Source: Romanomermis culicivorax
Lineage: Eukaryota; Nematoda; Enoplea; Mermithida; Mermithidae
Length of the DNA: 64,000 nt
NCBI GenBank assembly: GCA_963922205.1
Contig: CAWUHX010000385.1
Location: forward strand, 62,001 to 126,000
Direction of reading: 5' to 3'
In this document: in pieces, positions 1 to 11,289 of the stretch
Layout of the letters: each line of letters starts with the position of its first letter
Position numbering within the stretch: position 1 is the stretch's first letter
Translations under genes and position numbers: made by a program
The notes under the pieces: generated by a model
Told to the model about the DNA's origin: nothing
Databases searched by the model: none
Seen by the model: the letters and a program-made list of their open reading frames with translations, nothing else

Positions 1-155
1 TTGTATACTGCTTGTCCTGAAGAAGTTATGAGTCAAACTAAAGTTAAATTCTGAATTTTTCGATGTTGTATAAGATACGAATCTGCATATTCTGCTTCAG
101 ATATTAATATTCAATTTGGAAAGAAGAAGTTTATTGCAATACTCAACTGAGGATA

Positions 156-413
156 TTGTTCAAGATAGCACACCATCTTTTAAATCTGGAATTTGGACAA
201 ATGACGAGTTGCTTGGCAAGCGATCATGGAAATGAAAAAGTTACCATTCCACGTCTATTGGGGCCGAAAAAAAAGCACACGACCATTTTCAATAATTTTA
301 AGGCACCACTGTACCCGATGCCGTTCACAAAATTGATTTTCAGATTCAACAAAAAGGCGTGTTACACGGAATCTATCAGATACCAAGAAACTAGACAAGT
401 AAAGTTATTCTAA
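156..413 (+). pseudogene. Possible paralogous exon fragment
   Basis: The open frame contains a PLYPMPFTK stretch near 310-340. It matches the PLYPIPFTK stretch of the 323-aa protein encoded on the minus strand at 4328-6387, and a few preceding residues (NFKA against KFIA) also align. I see no start, splice structure or wider similarity that would make a complete gene. It is either an exon of a paralogue that continues beyond the left edge or a duplicated remnant. No function can be assigned. Confidence 0.25.
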
Positions 414-1550
414 TTTATAATATTATGGTATTCTAATGTTCGAATATTGTCAGAATAGGCACTGAAGGTCTGTTCTTCGAACTAAAATCTTTATCTTTTC
501 ATGATCATTCACAGCAGTATTGTTTTCAGTTTTCTCTGCAGTTTCGCAAATAACCAATTGTAGTTTCTGAAAAATTAAAATTCTGCTCCTTAATTAAATT
601 TAAACTAATAACAATAAGTATACGGTATTTGTATAAAATTAATTAAAATCAGTATTTTTGATTTTTCGGAATTTATCAAACAAAAATCCACAAATATACA
701 CAAAATTTATTGATTTATCAGGGTAATCTAAAATGAGAAAAATTCGAATTAACACGGAACTGTGGAAAATGATAAAAAAGTAAATTTTCTATCGGAAGCA
801 AAAGGCTGGAATGTCAGATCTGCTCTGGTAACTAGGCATAACTTTCAGGTAAAACGTCTTTTTAGACCGAAGTGAAGTTCTAAGCTTCGTTTTTTGAGAA
901 TGAATGAATCTGATTTTCTCGACAATTGATTTTTGTCAATTTCGTGATTTCCTAAAACTTCAAACTCTGACAATAGACTCATACCACCTTCTGTAATTTG
1001 GCCCCAGATACTCAAAACAGTCCGCGTTACAACTTTTTTTGTTTACTTGGTAGTATGATCCAGAATTCAATGAACAGATAGTTGCTTATAAGACCCTAAA
1101 TGCATCAGCTGACATGCACAATGTAGCCAAATAAAACGAAAGGCATGTAAAGCCAAATACAAAATTATGTTCATCCGATTTCATGAGATTTCGAAGCCAT
1201 TCGATAAACTTGCGATTTGAAAATCTTATTGTTCAGCGTGAATGTCGTTAGAAGGAAAATGAACTAACAATAATATAAAAATTAAAATGATAACCTATAA
1301 TCAATCTAAATTTTGTGAAGAGTTGCGGGACAAAATCGTTCTAATTTTTAAATTACTAGGTAATCGTAATAAGGTCCAGTGAATTATCATTTTAAAAACT
1401 TCAACAGTATCCTGAGAATTGAATAGAATAGGCGATTGGTTTTCAATAAATTTTAACAGCAGAATGATAGAATGCTGTGAATTTTCACATCTAGGCAGAT
1501 ACTGTAACTAGAATCGTGTTGTTTGAATTTGGCATATTTCGGCAAACATT
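414..1550. other. No gene recognised
   Basis: AT-rich sequence with short broken frames only. I found no RNA gene, tandem array or element end here. Confidence 0.5.
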
Positions 1551-1613
1551 TGTACGTGTTCATCGTGGCCCATGTACATTCATCGTGGCCCATGTACATT
1601 CATCGTGGCCCAT
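1551..1613. repeat. 20-bp tandem repeat, three copies
   Basis: The unit CATCGTGGCCCATGTACATT starts at 1561, 1581 and 1601; the third copy is broken after CATCGTGGCCCAT, and a degenerate half-unit lies to the left. It sits about 50 bp upstream of a candidate exon. Confidence 0.85.
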
Positions 1614-1659
1614 CATGCTACTTTCTGAGGAGTGATAGCTGATTATTTTTGTTTTACAG

Positions 1660-2447
1660 AAGGAAACAAGTTCGACTGCCTCGAGATGTGGATCAAAGAG
1701 TCAATCGAAATGGCAAAAAGCACCCCTTTTACAGTAAGTCTACAAAAATGAGCAATATTGCTTGAAATCTGTTTGAAAATGATGGTGTGCTCCATTACAT
1801 TCAGTTAGACTTTCTTCTATTGCATCGGCTATGCTACAACCTTTCAGGAATTTTTGCTGGTTGCATTAAAAATTTTTAGGTGCAGCACAAATGACTATGA
1901 GGTTGTTTTTGAAAAAGGCACAAATACTGACTTCAAAATTGTTCGAGAAAATTGAATTTTTTTACTCAAAAAAATTCTGGGAATTAATTCTAAATGGCTG
2001 TTGATAAAGACAACAATCGACAATAGTATATTTGATGCTTTCCTTGTTGAAAAAATGAACAAAAAGTAAGAAGAACATCAAGCTGGAAATACTTCCCATG
2101 AATTCCCCTTTACTAGATTTCGCAAATGACAAAAACGAAATTCTTGTTCTCTCTTTTAATATACCAAAACTTTTTCTTGATTTTTCAATTTCAGAGATTC
2201 AAAGTGTGACATTCCCGAAATCAGTGACGAGCAGTCGCAGAAATACACTAGCATTGTTGGATCGGGACTGAAGACACGAGGCTGTATAAAATCGTATTCA
2301 GTAAAGGATCCGATGCGTATTGGGTTCGATCGTCAGATGCCTTATAGAGCCAAGGTTAAAGTGGTACTCTTCGAACAAGCAAGGAAAGTCGCTTTTGTTT
2401 GTGTATCGCCACCGAAAATGTCGACTAACAACTATAGTTTTTTCTAG
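1660..2447 (+). CDS. Hypothetical gene fragment, last two candidate exons
   Basis: Two candidate exons fit together in phase. Exon A is 1660-1733, after an acceptor TTTTACAG and before a donor GTAAGT, and ends in phase 2. Exon B starts at 2195 after TTTCAG and stays open in the matching frame to a stop at 2445-2447. The joined product is Ser/Lys/Gln-rich in exon A and then contains several cysteines. I do not recognise a family. No upstream exon or start codon was found, and exon B could instead use the GTTAAA donor near 2357. Support is only splice-site quality and phase agreement, so this may be chance. Confidence 0.3.
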
Positions 2448-3044
2448 AAATGGTGCTCTAAATATTTAAATTTTGACCATCGGTCCATGATACGTTGAAT
2501 TTTGTTTCAAAAATTGGCTTTTACGCATTGACTGCTTTAAAGGCTGCTAGTACCCTTCCACGATTCCATAACTGTTTTTACTAATCAATAACCCCAAATT
2601 GTTCAATCAAGTATTTTATAGCAGAAAAGCTTTTAGTAAACGATTCTGACGACAGAGAAAATTATCTTCGTTTTCCGATACAACGCGTATTTTATTAAAA
2701 ACCAAACTGTAAAATACAATAGTGTGTTATAGTCCATTACTTTCCGAATGAATCTGGTCATCCAAAATCGTCCACAAAAATACAGATGGATGTCGTGATT
2801 ATGCATCGTAAGCCGATCTCTTTTTTTTCAAGAGTCGACAAAAGACTCTTTTGGAAAAAATAACCATAGTAACTGACCTCAGCTAATGAAAACGACAGTA
2901 TATTGTGCCTTTATGAACGATGGAATTATGCCAGAAACTATTTTTCATGCAGTGTCATTTGAAAATGATCGTTCATGTATGCTCTGAAAATTCAGCTACT
3001 GTCAATTTTTGTATGAGTCAGACCTTGAATTCCACGCAATATAA

Positions 3045-3695
3045 GAAAATCAAGATTCCATCGGGAAAAAAATTAAGATTAGAGGCACATCAAATGATGA
3101 AAATTTCTGAAACTATAGCCAATCAAAGGCGTTGGTTCTCCTCTTATTACACGGCAACCCTTCAAAGTGGATTTTTGAGGTCACAACTTGCTAGCGGAAA
3201 GCGCCTTTGGTTTTCATCGGGGCTGACAGGGGTGGGGTTACTTTCACGGGGAATCTGATTGACATATTGGTTTTTCATAAATTTTTAATTTCCTAGGTTT
3301 TTCAGGAAAATGTCAAAAATGCCTGTTTTCCATCCAAAATGTAGTAATTTCGGAAAAGGATCCAAATTATGGTTTCTTTGTAGGGTTCCTGAGCATGTAG
3401 GCAACGGCTTTAGAACAGCCAACAGAGCCCAAAATTGTGATTATTTTCCGCAATTACTGTCTTTTGGGTGAAAAACAAACATTTTTGAAGTTTTCTCGGA
3501 AAATAATTTTTTTGGAAAACCAATATGTCATCAGATTCCCCGTGCAAAATAACTCCCCACCTGCGACCGTCCGTAAAAACCAAGGTTGCCTTCCGTCAGC
3601 AAGCCGTGACCTCAGAAATCTGCCTGGAAAGGTTTCCGTGTATAGTTTCAGAAATTTTCATCCTTTGATGTGCCGCCCATCTTGATTTTGTTCAA
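3045..3695. repeat. Foldback (hairpin) repeat, ~650 bp
   Basis: The segment 3050-3275 is repeated as an imperfect reverse complement at 3480-3690. Shared blocks include GATGAAAATTTCTGAAACTA against its complement near 3640-3665, and GGGGAATCTGATTGACATATT against its complement near 3522-3543. The arms are about 200-225 bp, with a ~200-bp loop. The open frames at 2920-3258 and 3437-3685 are the two arms read through and are not genes. Confidence 0.75.
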
Positions 3696-4327
3696 AATGA
3701 GATCTTGATTTTTTCAAGATATCTTCTTGATTTTTTTCAATGTTATCTTGAGCTATATCTCAGTTTCTGGGGATTATACCAAAAATGTTTTCGTATTGTA
3801 GGTAATTTTTTTGAATCCAGTTCTGGTTTTTCGAAAAATAGTTCGATTTGCTACCGAAATTCAGGAAAAGGTTCAATACTTTCGAGGGATCGGGAATACA
3901 ATTTTATTCATCATTCGGGACATCAAAAATATTATTTTATTCAGTATTCGGGATATTCAGGCGAATAATGCATTGGTTCGATGAAACGGGAATTTTACTC
4001 AAGGGATGTTCAGGGACTAAGGACACAATCGAATTTTTAGGTAACAAAGAAATACGAACCTGTAACGGGGAACCACGGTTTTTGTGGGTTCCATGTATCA
4101 TGTTTGACAGTTTCAGAAGAATGTGACGATGCTCCTTGGAACAACTCTGCAAACACTTTTGATGATTACATGATTTTCGATTAATAACCCCAAAAACCAA
4201 TGATCGACGAACACATTGCTGGAAAACGAAATTCTATTGCAAAAAACATTCGTCTAATAGATAAATCAACTTTAATGATAAACTAATAGACAAATTGAAC
4301 AATGGAATTGCTCCAAATCACAAAATT

Positions 4328-6387
4328 TTAGGTATCACGGCGGCACAATTTGCATGTAATGTTGAACGGCTTGTAAACGTAAGAAACCGGCGAAATGTGC
4401 ATGGTAATTTTGGACGAAAATGATTCTGCGCCGCGTTGTTGTTCGACGCTCAAATTCGAAGTTTTGATCGTCAAACCGACCGTAGCGAAATTGACGCGCT
4501 GCGGCTCGGCCGAGCGCGAAATTTTCACTGTAGCTTTGTAAGGCGGCATGGTAAAATTTCGATTTTGAATGAACGAGCTGGTCATAATTTGGTCAGAGGT
4601 AGTGGCTAAAACAAAAAATGATGAGCAAGTACACTTTTCGAGATTTACACTCAAGATTACTGTAGTACGTTGACGGAAGAAAACTTCACGGATAATTAAT
4701 CGAAGTCTCTTTGAAAAATGAAACACGCAGTCATTTTCACGATGAATGTCAGAACTTCAAATTCGGAACCAGGAGAGTGGAACCAGAGACTAATGAAGAA
4801 TCTATTGCATGAAAAATCCTACAATCGAATCGTGACCACGGACAATGAAGTTCTGAATTCTATATTTACGTTCGGTAGGAGAAAATTATTTTATAATCTG
4901 TTTTGCCTGAAATGTTTCCAACTAATAAAACTGGAAAGTAATTAGTACTAATTAATATATTTGAAACTTTTTGCTGAACTATATATCGCATAGGACTGGA
5001 AATTCGCGACCAAACCCCAACAATCTCTGATGATTTTTTTGAACAAAAATTCTACAGTAAAAGCTTGATACGTAGTAGTGATCGGTGAGCCCCGTTTTTA
5101 TTCAAACTCACTAATGAAACTTTTACCAAAACTCGTTTGAACTTTGGTCGTTCGTGCCGTCAACGTAGGAAAGGAAGGTTTTTCATAAGGGCGATCGACC
5201 GCGGTTTCGTCGAAAGAAAAAGAGGGCGGTGGAATCATTTTTCGATTTTTATCATTCACAACTGTCGACGTCAAAAATTTGACTCGCGACGTCCTACGAT
5301 CTTCGCAAACGAATGAGGGACTGAAATGAAAAAAATGATTCAGGAAGCAACACATCGGCCTGTTTGAGAAAATCAGCCCAATTGGTCACAAAATTTTTTT
5401 AGCACAAATGTAAAACCATTCTGAGTTAAATTTTCGGAGTTGGAAATTTTTTAAATTTTACCTCTGATTGAAAGCATTTTCACACATGACAGGTTCACTA
5501 ACGGACGTTGAATGATTTGATGCCGCGGAAAAGCTGACAGTGCGAAGAACCTGAATAAAACTACTAAATTTATGTTTTCGTACAGACAATGGAGAATTAA
5601 AAAAAAAGTTATCTGGTCATATCTACATTCCTTATTTTCGTAGTGAGATTTTGCAGCTACATATATAGCCAATCAGATTTTTTTCTTTAAGGTCAAGTCA
5701 GAGAGACCAATTATACAGTCAATCAAGTGATAAAATTTGTGCCTTCCGAAAAAAATTCCTGGCAACAGGGCTGCAGCTAATCATCGATAGTTCTTAAAAT
5801 TGAAGCATAAAAAGAAAATGATTCTAAGACAATATTTTCTTTCTTCCATATTTAAAATCATATTCTGATTTCGCAGGAAAAAATCACCTCATCAGTTGTT
5901 TTTTCTTCGATTACTCTATCGGTGACATTCGACGAAGGAAATCTGCATCCGGAAAACGATTTGTCGCCAACTACTTTTGTAAAAGGAATTGGATACAAAG
6001 GAGCTATGAATTTGAAAATTGGACTTCCAGAAGTAACTGGATAATCGGCATGATTTTCTTTAGGACATTCTCCAACCTTCATAAAATCTTCCAACCGTTT
6101 TTCTTCGGAAAGACGCACGATTTCGGTTTCGGTCGATGAGATGACTGTCTCATTTTTCAATTTGCCGTATTTCTAAAGTACGATGGAGTAAAAGTCTTGA
6201 AGTCCAATTAAATTTCTCAATTCACCTCTGAATTGATCTGTTCGTTGTGAAAACCATCGTCTACTGATGACATGACGTCTTTTAATGAGAAAATCCGAGT
6301 TTCTAGGGGCACAAAACCTGAAAAATAAAATCTATCATCAGACGTTTTCAATGATGTCACCGGTTTACTTATAACTTCTTCATTCAT
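4328..6387 (-). CDS. Unrecognised 323-aa protein, six exons
   Basis: Exons, read on the minus strand, are 6387-6369 (start ATG), 6317-6226, 6172-5888, 5550-5462, 5320-5112 and 4605-4328 (stop). Every junction is GT..AG and the phases (1, 0, 0, 2, 1) agree, giving exactly 324 codons including stop. Introns are 51, 53, 337, 141 and 506 bp. The product has no signal peptide or membrane segment. It is Ser/Thr-rich in the middle, contains a PLYPIPFTK stretch in exon 3, and ends with a short CKLCRRDT tail. I do not recognise a domain. A downstream ATG in exon 2 could be an alternative start if the 19-bp first exon is wrong. A related PLYPMPFTK fragment lies on the other strand near 320, suggesting a small lineage-specific family. 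Confidence 0.6.
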
Positions 6388-6629
6388 ACAATGATCGAGA
6401 CTCCAGTACAGTTAGATAAGGACTACTTACAGTTTTTAACTGTTTACAGCGATATATGGAACGAAAAACCCACGAGGGAGGGTATCTACTGTGCAACTGT
6501 AAATTCACATGTCATGCCATAGTTGCATTCAATAGCACACACAAATGGAGTAATGTTACAACAAATAAATTTTACAAGGTATGAGTTCTGACAAGCTGAC
6601 TATGAAATTTTCATTGCAGAATCAATCAT

Positions 6630-8090
6630 TACCTAGTCATAGGTGGTGTGATAGCGTCAACCTGTAATATACTTGGCCCCAAATTTCATGTCCCCCCTTT
6701 AGAGCGAAAACGGTAAGAGCTAGAACCTTTGGGTTTTTTCATAATTTCGGGCATAGAGGTAAACTATGGGGTGCCTTTTGTCATTTCGCCTCTATCTGCA
6801 AGTGGTGCTCGGAGGGGCCCCAAAAACATGCAAAAAATGCACTTTTTAAGGCCCCTCCCAGTTCCACCTTGCCCAGCAATGGGTGTGCCATATCCAACCT
6901 CCATACTTCGGCCTAAGCATCACGGGGGTGCAATGTCAAATGTGATTTTTTATTTTTTTAAAATATAGCCTCAATTCATTTATATGATTGTCCAAAGTCC
7001 CGAGAACCGCGAAATTTGTCAATTTTGTTATATAAACTTAACGGCTTCAAAAAAAAATAATTTTTGGCAGCATTATGCACTACGGTGCCCAAATTTTTTG
7101 CAGTTTCAATTGAACCGGTAAGCCTTATTGGGATTTTTAGGATGCCACGGTTTTCGATCATGAGGAATCAAATGGACATGGTCACTTTACACAAATAATC
7201 ATCCCGGATGTAACCAAGCGTAACAAGCATATTTTTGTTGTTTTTGGTGGGAGGAGTTTTCGATCGAATTGAATTCAACGGATGCAGTCACTTTACACAA
7301 AATAATCATCATTGATGTAAATGAGGGTATTCCTGTGAATTTTTGGAAGAAGGGTCTTTCGATCATTGGGAATTCGATGGACGCAGTCACTTTACACCAA
7401 AAAATTATTGTCGGTGTGAATAAGCGTATTTCCGTGACCTTTTGGAGTAAGAAGTTTTCGACCATATGGGAATTCGATAAACGCGGTCACTTTGCAAAAA
7501 AAAGATCTTGAGTGTAAACAAGCGTATTTTCGTGATACTTTTGTGGAAGGGGTTTTCGACCCAGGGGGAATTTAATGAATGCGATCACTTTACAAAAAAA
7601 TTATCCCGGGTGCAAACAATCGTATTTTTGTGATTTTTTGTGGAAGGGGTTTACGATCACAGTGTATTCAATGAATGCAGGCACTTTACACAAAAAGTTA
7701 TATTGAGTATATACAAATGTATTTCTGCGATTTTCGGGGGAAGAGGTTTCTGACCATAAGGAGTTTCATGGATGCAGTCACTTTACACAAAAAAATTATC
7801 CGGGGTGTAAACAAATGTATTTTCAGGATTTTTAGGTGGAAAAAATTTTCGACTGCGGGAATTTAGTGAATGCGGTCACTTTACGCAAAAAAATTATCCC
7901 AGATATAAAAGAGCGTATTTTCGTGATTTCTAGATGAAAGTGGTTTTCGACTGCAAGGATTTCAATGGATGCGGTCACTTTACACAAAAAATTGTCTTTT
8001 GTGTTAACAAAGGTATTTCTGCGATGTTTGGGCCGAGGATTCTTGACCATTGGTGGGGAATTCAACAGATATGGTCACTTTACGTTCTGT
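6630..8090. mobile_element. Minisatellite-bearing repeat element, copy A
   Basis: A conserved head (AGGTGG.G.GATAGCGTCAACCT, 6636-6660, then a block with GGTAAGAGCTAGAACC) is followed after ~500 bp by about ten tandem units of ~97 bp. Each unit has a G-C-rich mark, (T)GCAGTCACTTTACAC, at 7187, 7286, 7386, 7480, 7579, 7676, 7776, 7872, 7972 and 8071, followed by an A-run and GTAAACAAGCGTATTT. The same head and units recur at 27862-28845 and, inverted, at 55640-56490. No transposase frame is present, so it is presumably non-autonomous. The exact ends are not visible to me. The overlapping open frames are periodic readings of the array. Confidence 0.7.
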
Positions 8091-8266
8091 TTGCAACGTG
8101 TTTTACCATCCAGTTTACACATCTTTTACTTTTACCGAAAGTGAGAATTATTAGTTTTAAGATTGTTTTTTGTGGTTTCTTTGATGTGGAGATGACCAAA
8201 TTTAAAACTTCAATGTGCTTCTATGAAGGTTTTTATACATGGTTGAGGCCCACTGAAAAGAGGTGG

Positions 8267-10164
8267 ACTAGTTTATTAGAAAATGCCCCGATGGGGCAGA
8301 AAAAAGAATATACTTGCTTGGATAGTTGCCAAGCTAGAAAAAGGATTGAACTAGATTTTTGAGAACTTGAGCTAAAGTTTGAAAATACACCTTTGAAATA
8401 TTGTATTTTTATTCTTTCTCATTAAAAAATTTTTCATGTCCGTGGAAAATTATATTCTGCAGCTGAGTGCATCAGCACACTCACCAACCATTGACGCAGA
8501 TGGGGTGGGGGAGTAAACTCAACCATTGAGAGTCTGGATACACCCTGCTGGCCTCTGGAAAAACTCAATTGGTTACCCCTAGACTTATTCAATATCTAAA
8601 AACATAAAAAAATATGTTTTTTGACAGGAATTAGTAAAAATCGAAAATCTTTTGCAAAATTCATTTTTTTCTTTTTAATCTCCCTCTCGAAAATTCTTCT
8701 CATGCGTCTCTAGTTTCAACGATACATGTGTAGCTCTGAACTTTGGGGGAAGAGTGGTAACAGAAGGAGTGGATCCGTGTTCTTTGAGACAAAATCCCAA
8801 AAAGTTTCTGTTTTTCATAGAGGAAAAGACTTCCAATTCCAAAATTCTGGGTCCCCCATATAACCCCACACATTTATGCTTCCAACTGCACTGAGCTTTA
8901 ACAGATGGAAAAAAAATTTAAAATTCAAAAATAAGGTTGACTTGAACAAATATGGCATTTGCATTCAACAGGCGCTTTACATACATGTAACGGAGCCCCG
9001 AGGTCTGGGGGGGGGGGGGGGGTTGGGCCACTTTTTTTGGGCTGGGGGTCAGTAATGCCCAAAATTTTGGGGGGGGAGGGGTCTCTGAAGGAAAAAAATC
9101 GATTTTTTCACAAAAAGTCCGAAAAACAGTTCAAAAAATAATAATTTTTGTCTAAAAAATGATAAAAAATGTATTTATGGCGCGAAATTGACGTTTTTGA
9201 CCATTTTTTGTTCAAAAATTGACATTTTTCATCAAAAAATTGACATTTTTCCGACCAAAAGTATGGGGGTCCCTAGGGCTACCCTATGGCTAGCCATAGG
9301 ATTGGAAAATCCTGGGGGGCGGTCGCCCAACGGTTAGCCATATGGTTGACGATTTCTGGGGGGAGGGTTCCCATAGCACTTTCCCCCCAATTACATGTAT
9401 GCTTTATGTATACTCTTTGTTCAATGTGACATACAATTCAATGCAGAGGTTGATCAAGAAGGACTATAATACGCTGAGATTTCATGGCATAGAGCAAAGC
9501 AAGTTTTCCCACCACATTAACAGAGATAGAGATGAGTAATTAGCGAATAGTGTTTCATATGAGGGTGCCTGATACAATTCTGTTTCATGTAAAATCAAAC
9601 ATGCATCTATTTAGAGACATAAGTTCGGCGGTAACAATTGTGTCAAAGTAGCATGTGCATTGCTGAAACAAAACTTTTCAAAGTCATGTTTGTATGCTTC
9701 ATCCTGTTGCCCTGTTCGCAGGTTTGTAATCACAGGCATAAGTTGAAAAAAACAAAATGACAATAATGTGTCAGTCACTCACTATTTTTCAGCCAGAGTT
9801 AGAGGCATATATGCGGATCAGTCCGGCCTTACAATGCTGTATTGCTATTGTTTTAGCATTTCTGCACATTTGAGTGAAGTCAACCAGTAGCTTGCATTTA
9901 ATTTTCATCCAGAAAAATTTTTCTGTGGTTGATACAATGTTATGGGAGGACCAAATGCACGAAGCTGCGGAATATACTTTTCCACGGACATGAAAAATTT
10001 TTTAATGAGAAAGAATAAAAATACAATATTACAAAAGTGGATTTTACGAACTTTTACTCAAGTTCTCAAAAATCTAGTTCAATCCTTTTTGTAGCTTGGC
10101 AACTATCCAAGCAAGTATATTCTTCTTTTTTCTGCCCCATCGGGGCATTTTCTAATAAACTAGT
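8267..10164. mobile_element. Non-autonomous DNA transposon with ~200-bp terminal inverted repeats
   Basis: The segment 8267-8465 returns as a close reverse complement at 9963-10164. The outer ends are ACTAGTTTATTAGAAAATGC and its complement. ACTAGT is itself palindromic, so the target duplication is ambiguous: TA or CTAG are both possible. The ~1.5-kb interior has no intact transposase frame. It holds G-rich and low-complexity stretches, including a G run near 9008. The TIR layout fits a cut-and-paste MITE-like element; the superfamily is not determined. Confidence 0.75.
8990..9385. repeat. G-rich low-complexity block
   Basis: Long G runs (9008-9022, 9071-9080) are followed by several spaced copies of a TTGACATTTTT / TTTTTGACCATTTTT motif and by a palindromic GGCTAGCC region near 9285-9300. 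It lies inside the TIR element at 8267-10164. Similar G-rich text near 61300-61450 and 63630-63940 suggests a dispersed repeat. Confidence 0.45.
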
Positions 10165-11289
10165 GCGTATATAGTTGAACACGTACTTGTGTACTTCTGA
10201 TCCGAAATCAGGAAAATCAATGCTCCAGAATTCTGATGTACAAGATAGAAAATTTGAAGGTGATCAAACTTTTACCTTTTAATATGAATTTTGTTCTTAT
10301 CTGAATTATTGTAGACATGTTTTTTTTATTAGCGCGTTGCTAATAAATTTGGACCTGTGCTAATGAAAATTTTAGTCGTGCTAGAAAAAAGTAATACAAA
10401 TTAAGGAAAGTTAGTGGCTGTGCTAACGGGACTTGTGCTAAAAAAGACCCCGATTCTAGATATGTCGTTCAATTGTTGATTTTCCGGATAAATTCAGTTT
10501 TAAAGTTCGCAAAATTATGATTCATACGGTTTTTAGGGGTAGTGAAGTCATCCGTGCTAAAATGTCCGGTACTAGTCCGTGCCATATACAATGAACCCGG
10601 CGCCTGGGACACACCTAATTTTTTGACTCTTATATTCTTATTGATTCAGAGCAATCGAGGAGACTGTAAAGCGGAGGTCCCCAAGGTCAAAATTTTCAGG
10701 TATAGGGGTAAAATTGAAAATTTTCGGGGGTAGTGTAGCTAAATGTCCACTAAACACGTCATTTTGTCCCAAAATTGAGCAACCAGTGGTCAATTTTAAG
10801 GACTTTAGGTAGGGGTAATACTCCCCTCATACCCCTCCCCATGGGGTAGTCTGCTGTAAAGAATACAAACACACGTCAAAAAATTTTGACGTAACAGGAA
10901 CGATGGGAATAAAGGAAAAACTGACACATTGAGCTACAATAATCATCCTAAAACTATATAACATTCTAGAATAGACTGCCAATTACAAGAATGTGAAAAA
11001 TTCAAACTAGATTTTTGAATTTTGTGTTTTTTTGCTAGAAGTTTCTGGGCCTTATAATGAAATATAAAACCACACACATTCGTAGAATAAAATACATGAA
11101 CCAAAAATTACGAAAAAACTGATCGGTGTAATCTTCAAACCAACAATTTGCCTCGATAAAGCTTACATTTTATACTAATTTTAGAAAATATTGTCCGTGT
11201 TTACTCCTCAATTACGAATGCTCAATAGAAGACACATTTTTAGAAGCTACAATAAATTTATTAGAATTGTAGAAGTTCGTCCTGACACT
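10165..11289. other. No gene recognised
   Basis: Intergenic sequence between the TIR element and the 3' end of the PH-domain gene. It is AT-rich, with short broken frames and a few GGGGTA-type stretches near 10720-10850. No RNA gene or array was seen. Confidence 0.5.

Noticed and set aside
7269-8362. Frames with a repeated FDAVTLHKK-like motif
   Set aside because: They arise from the ~97-bp minisatellite and shift frame between units.
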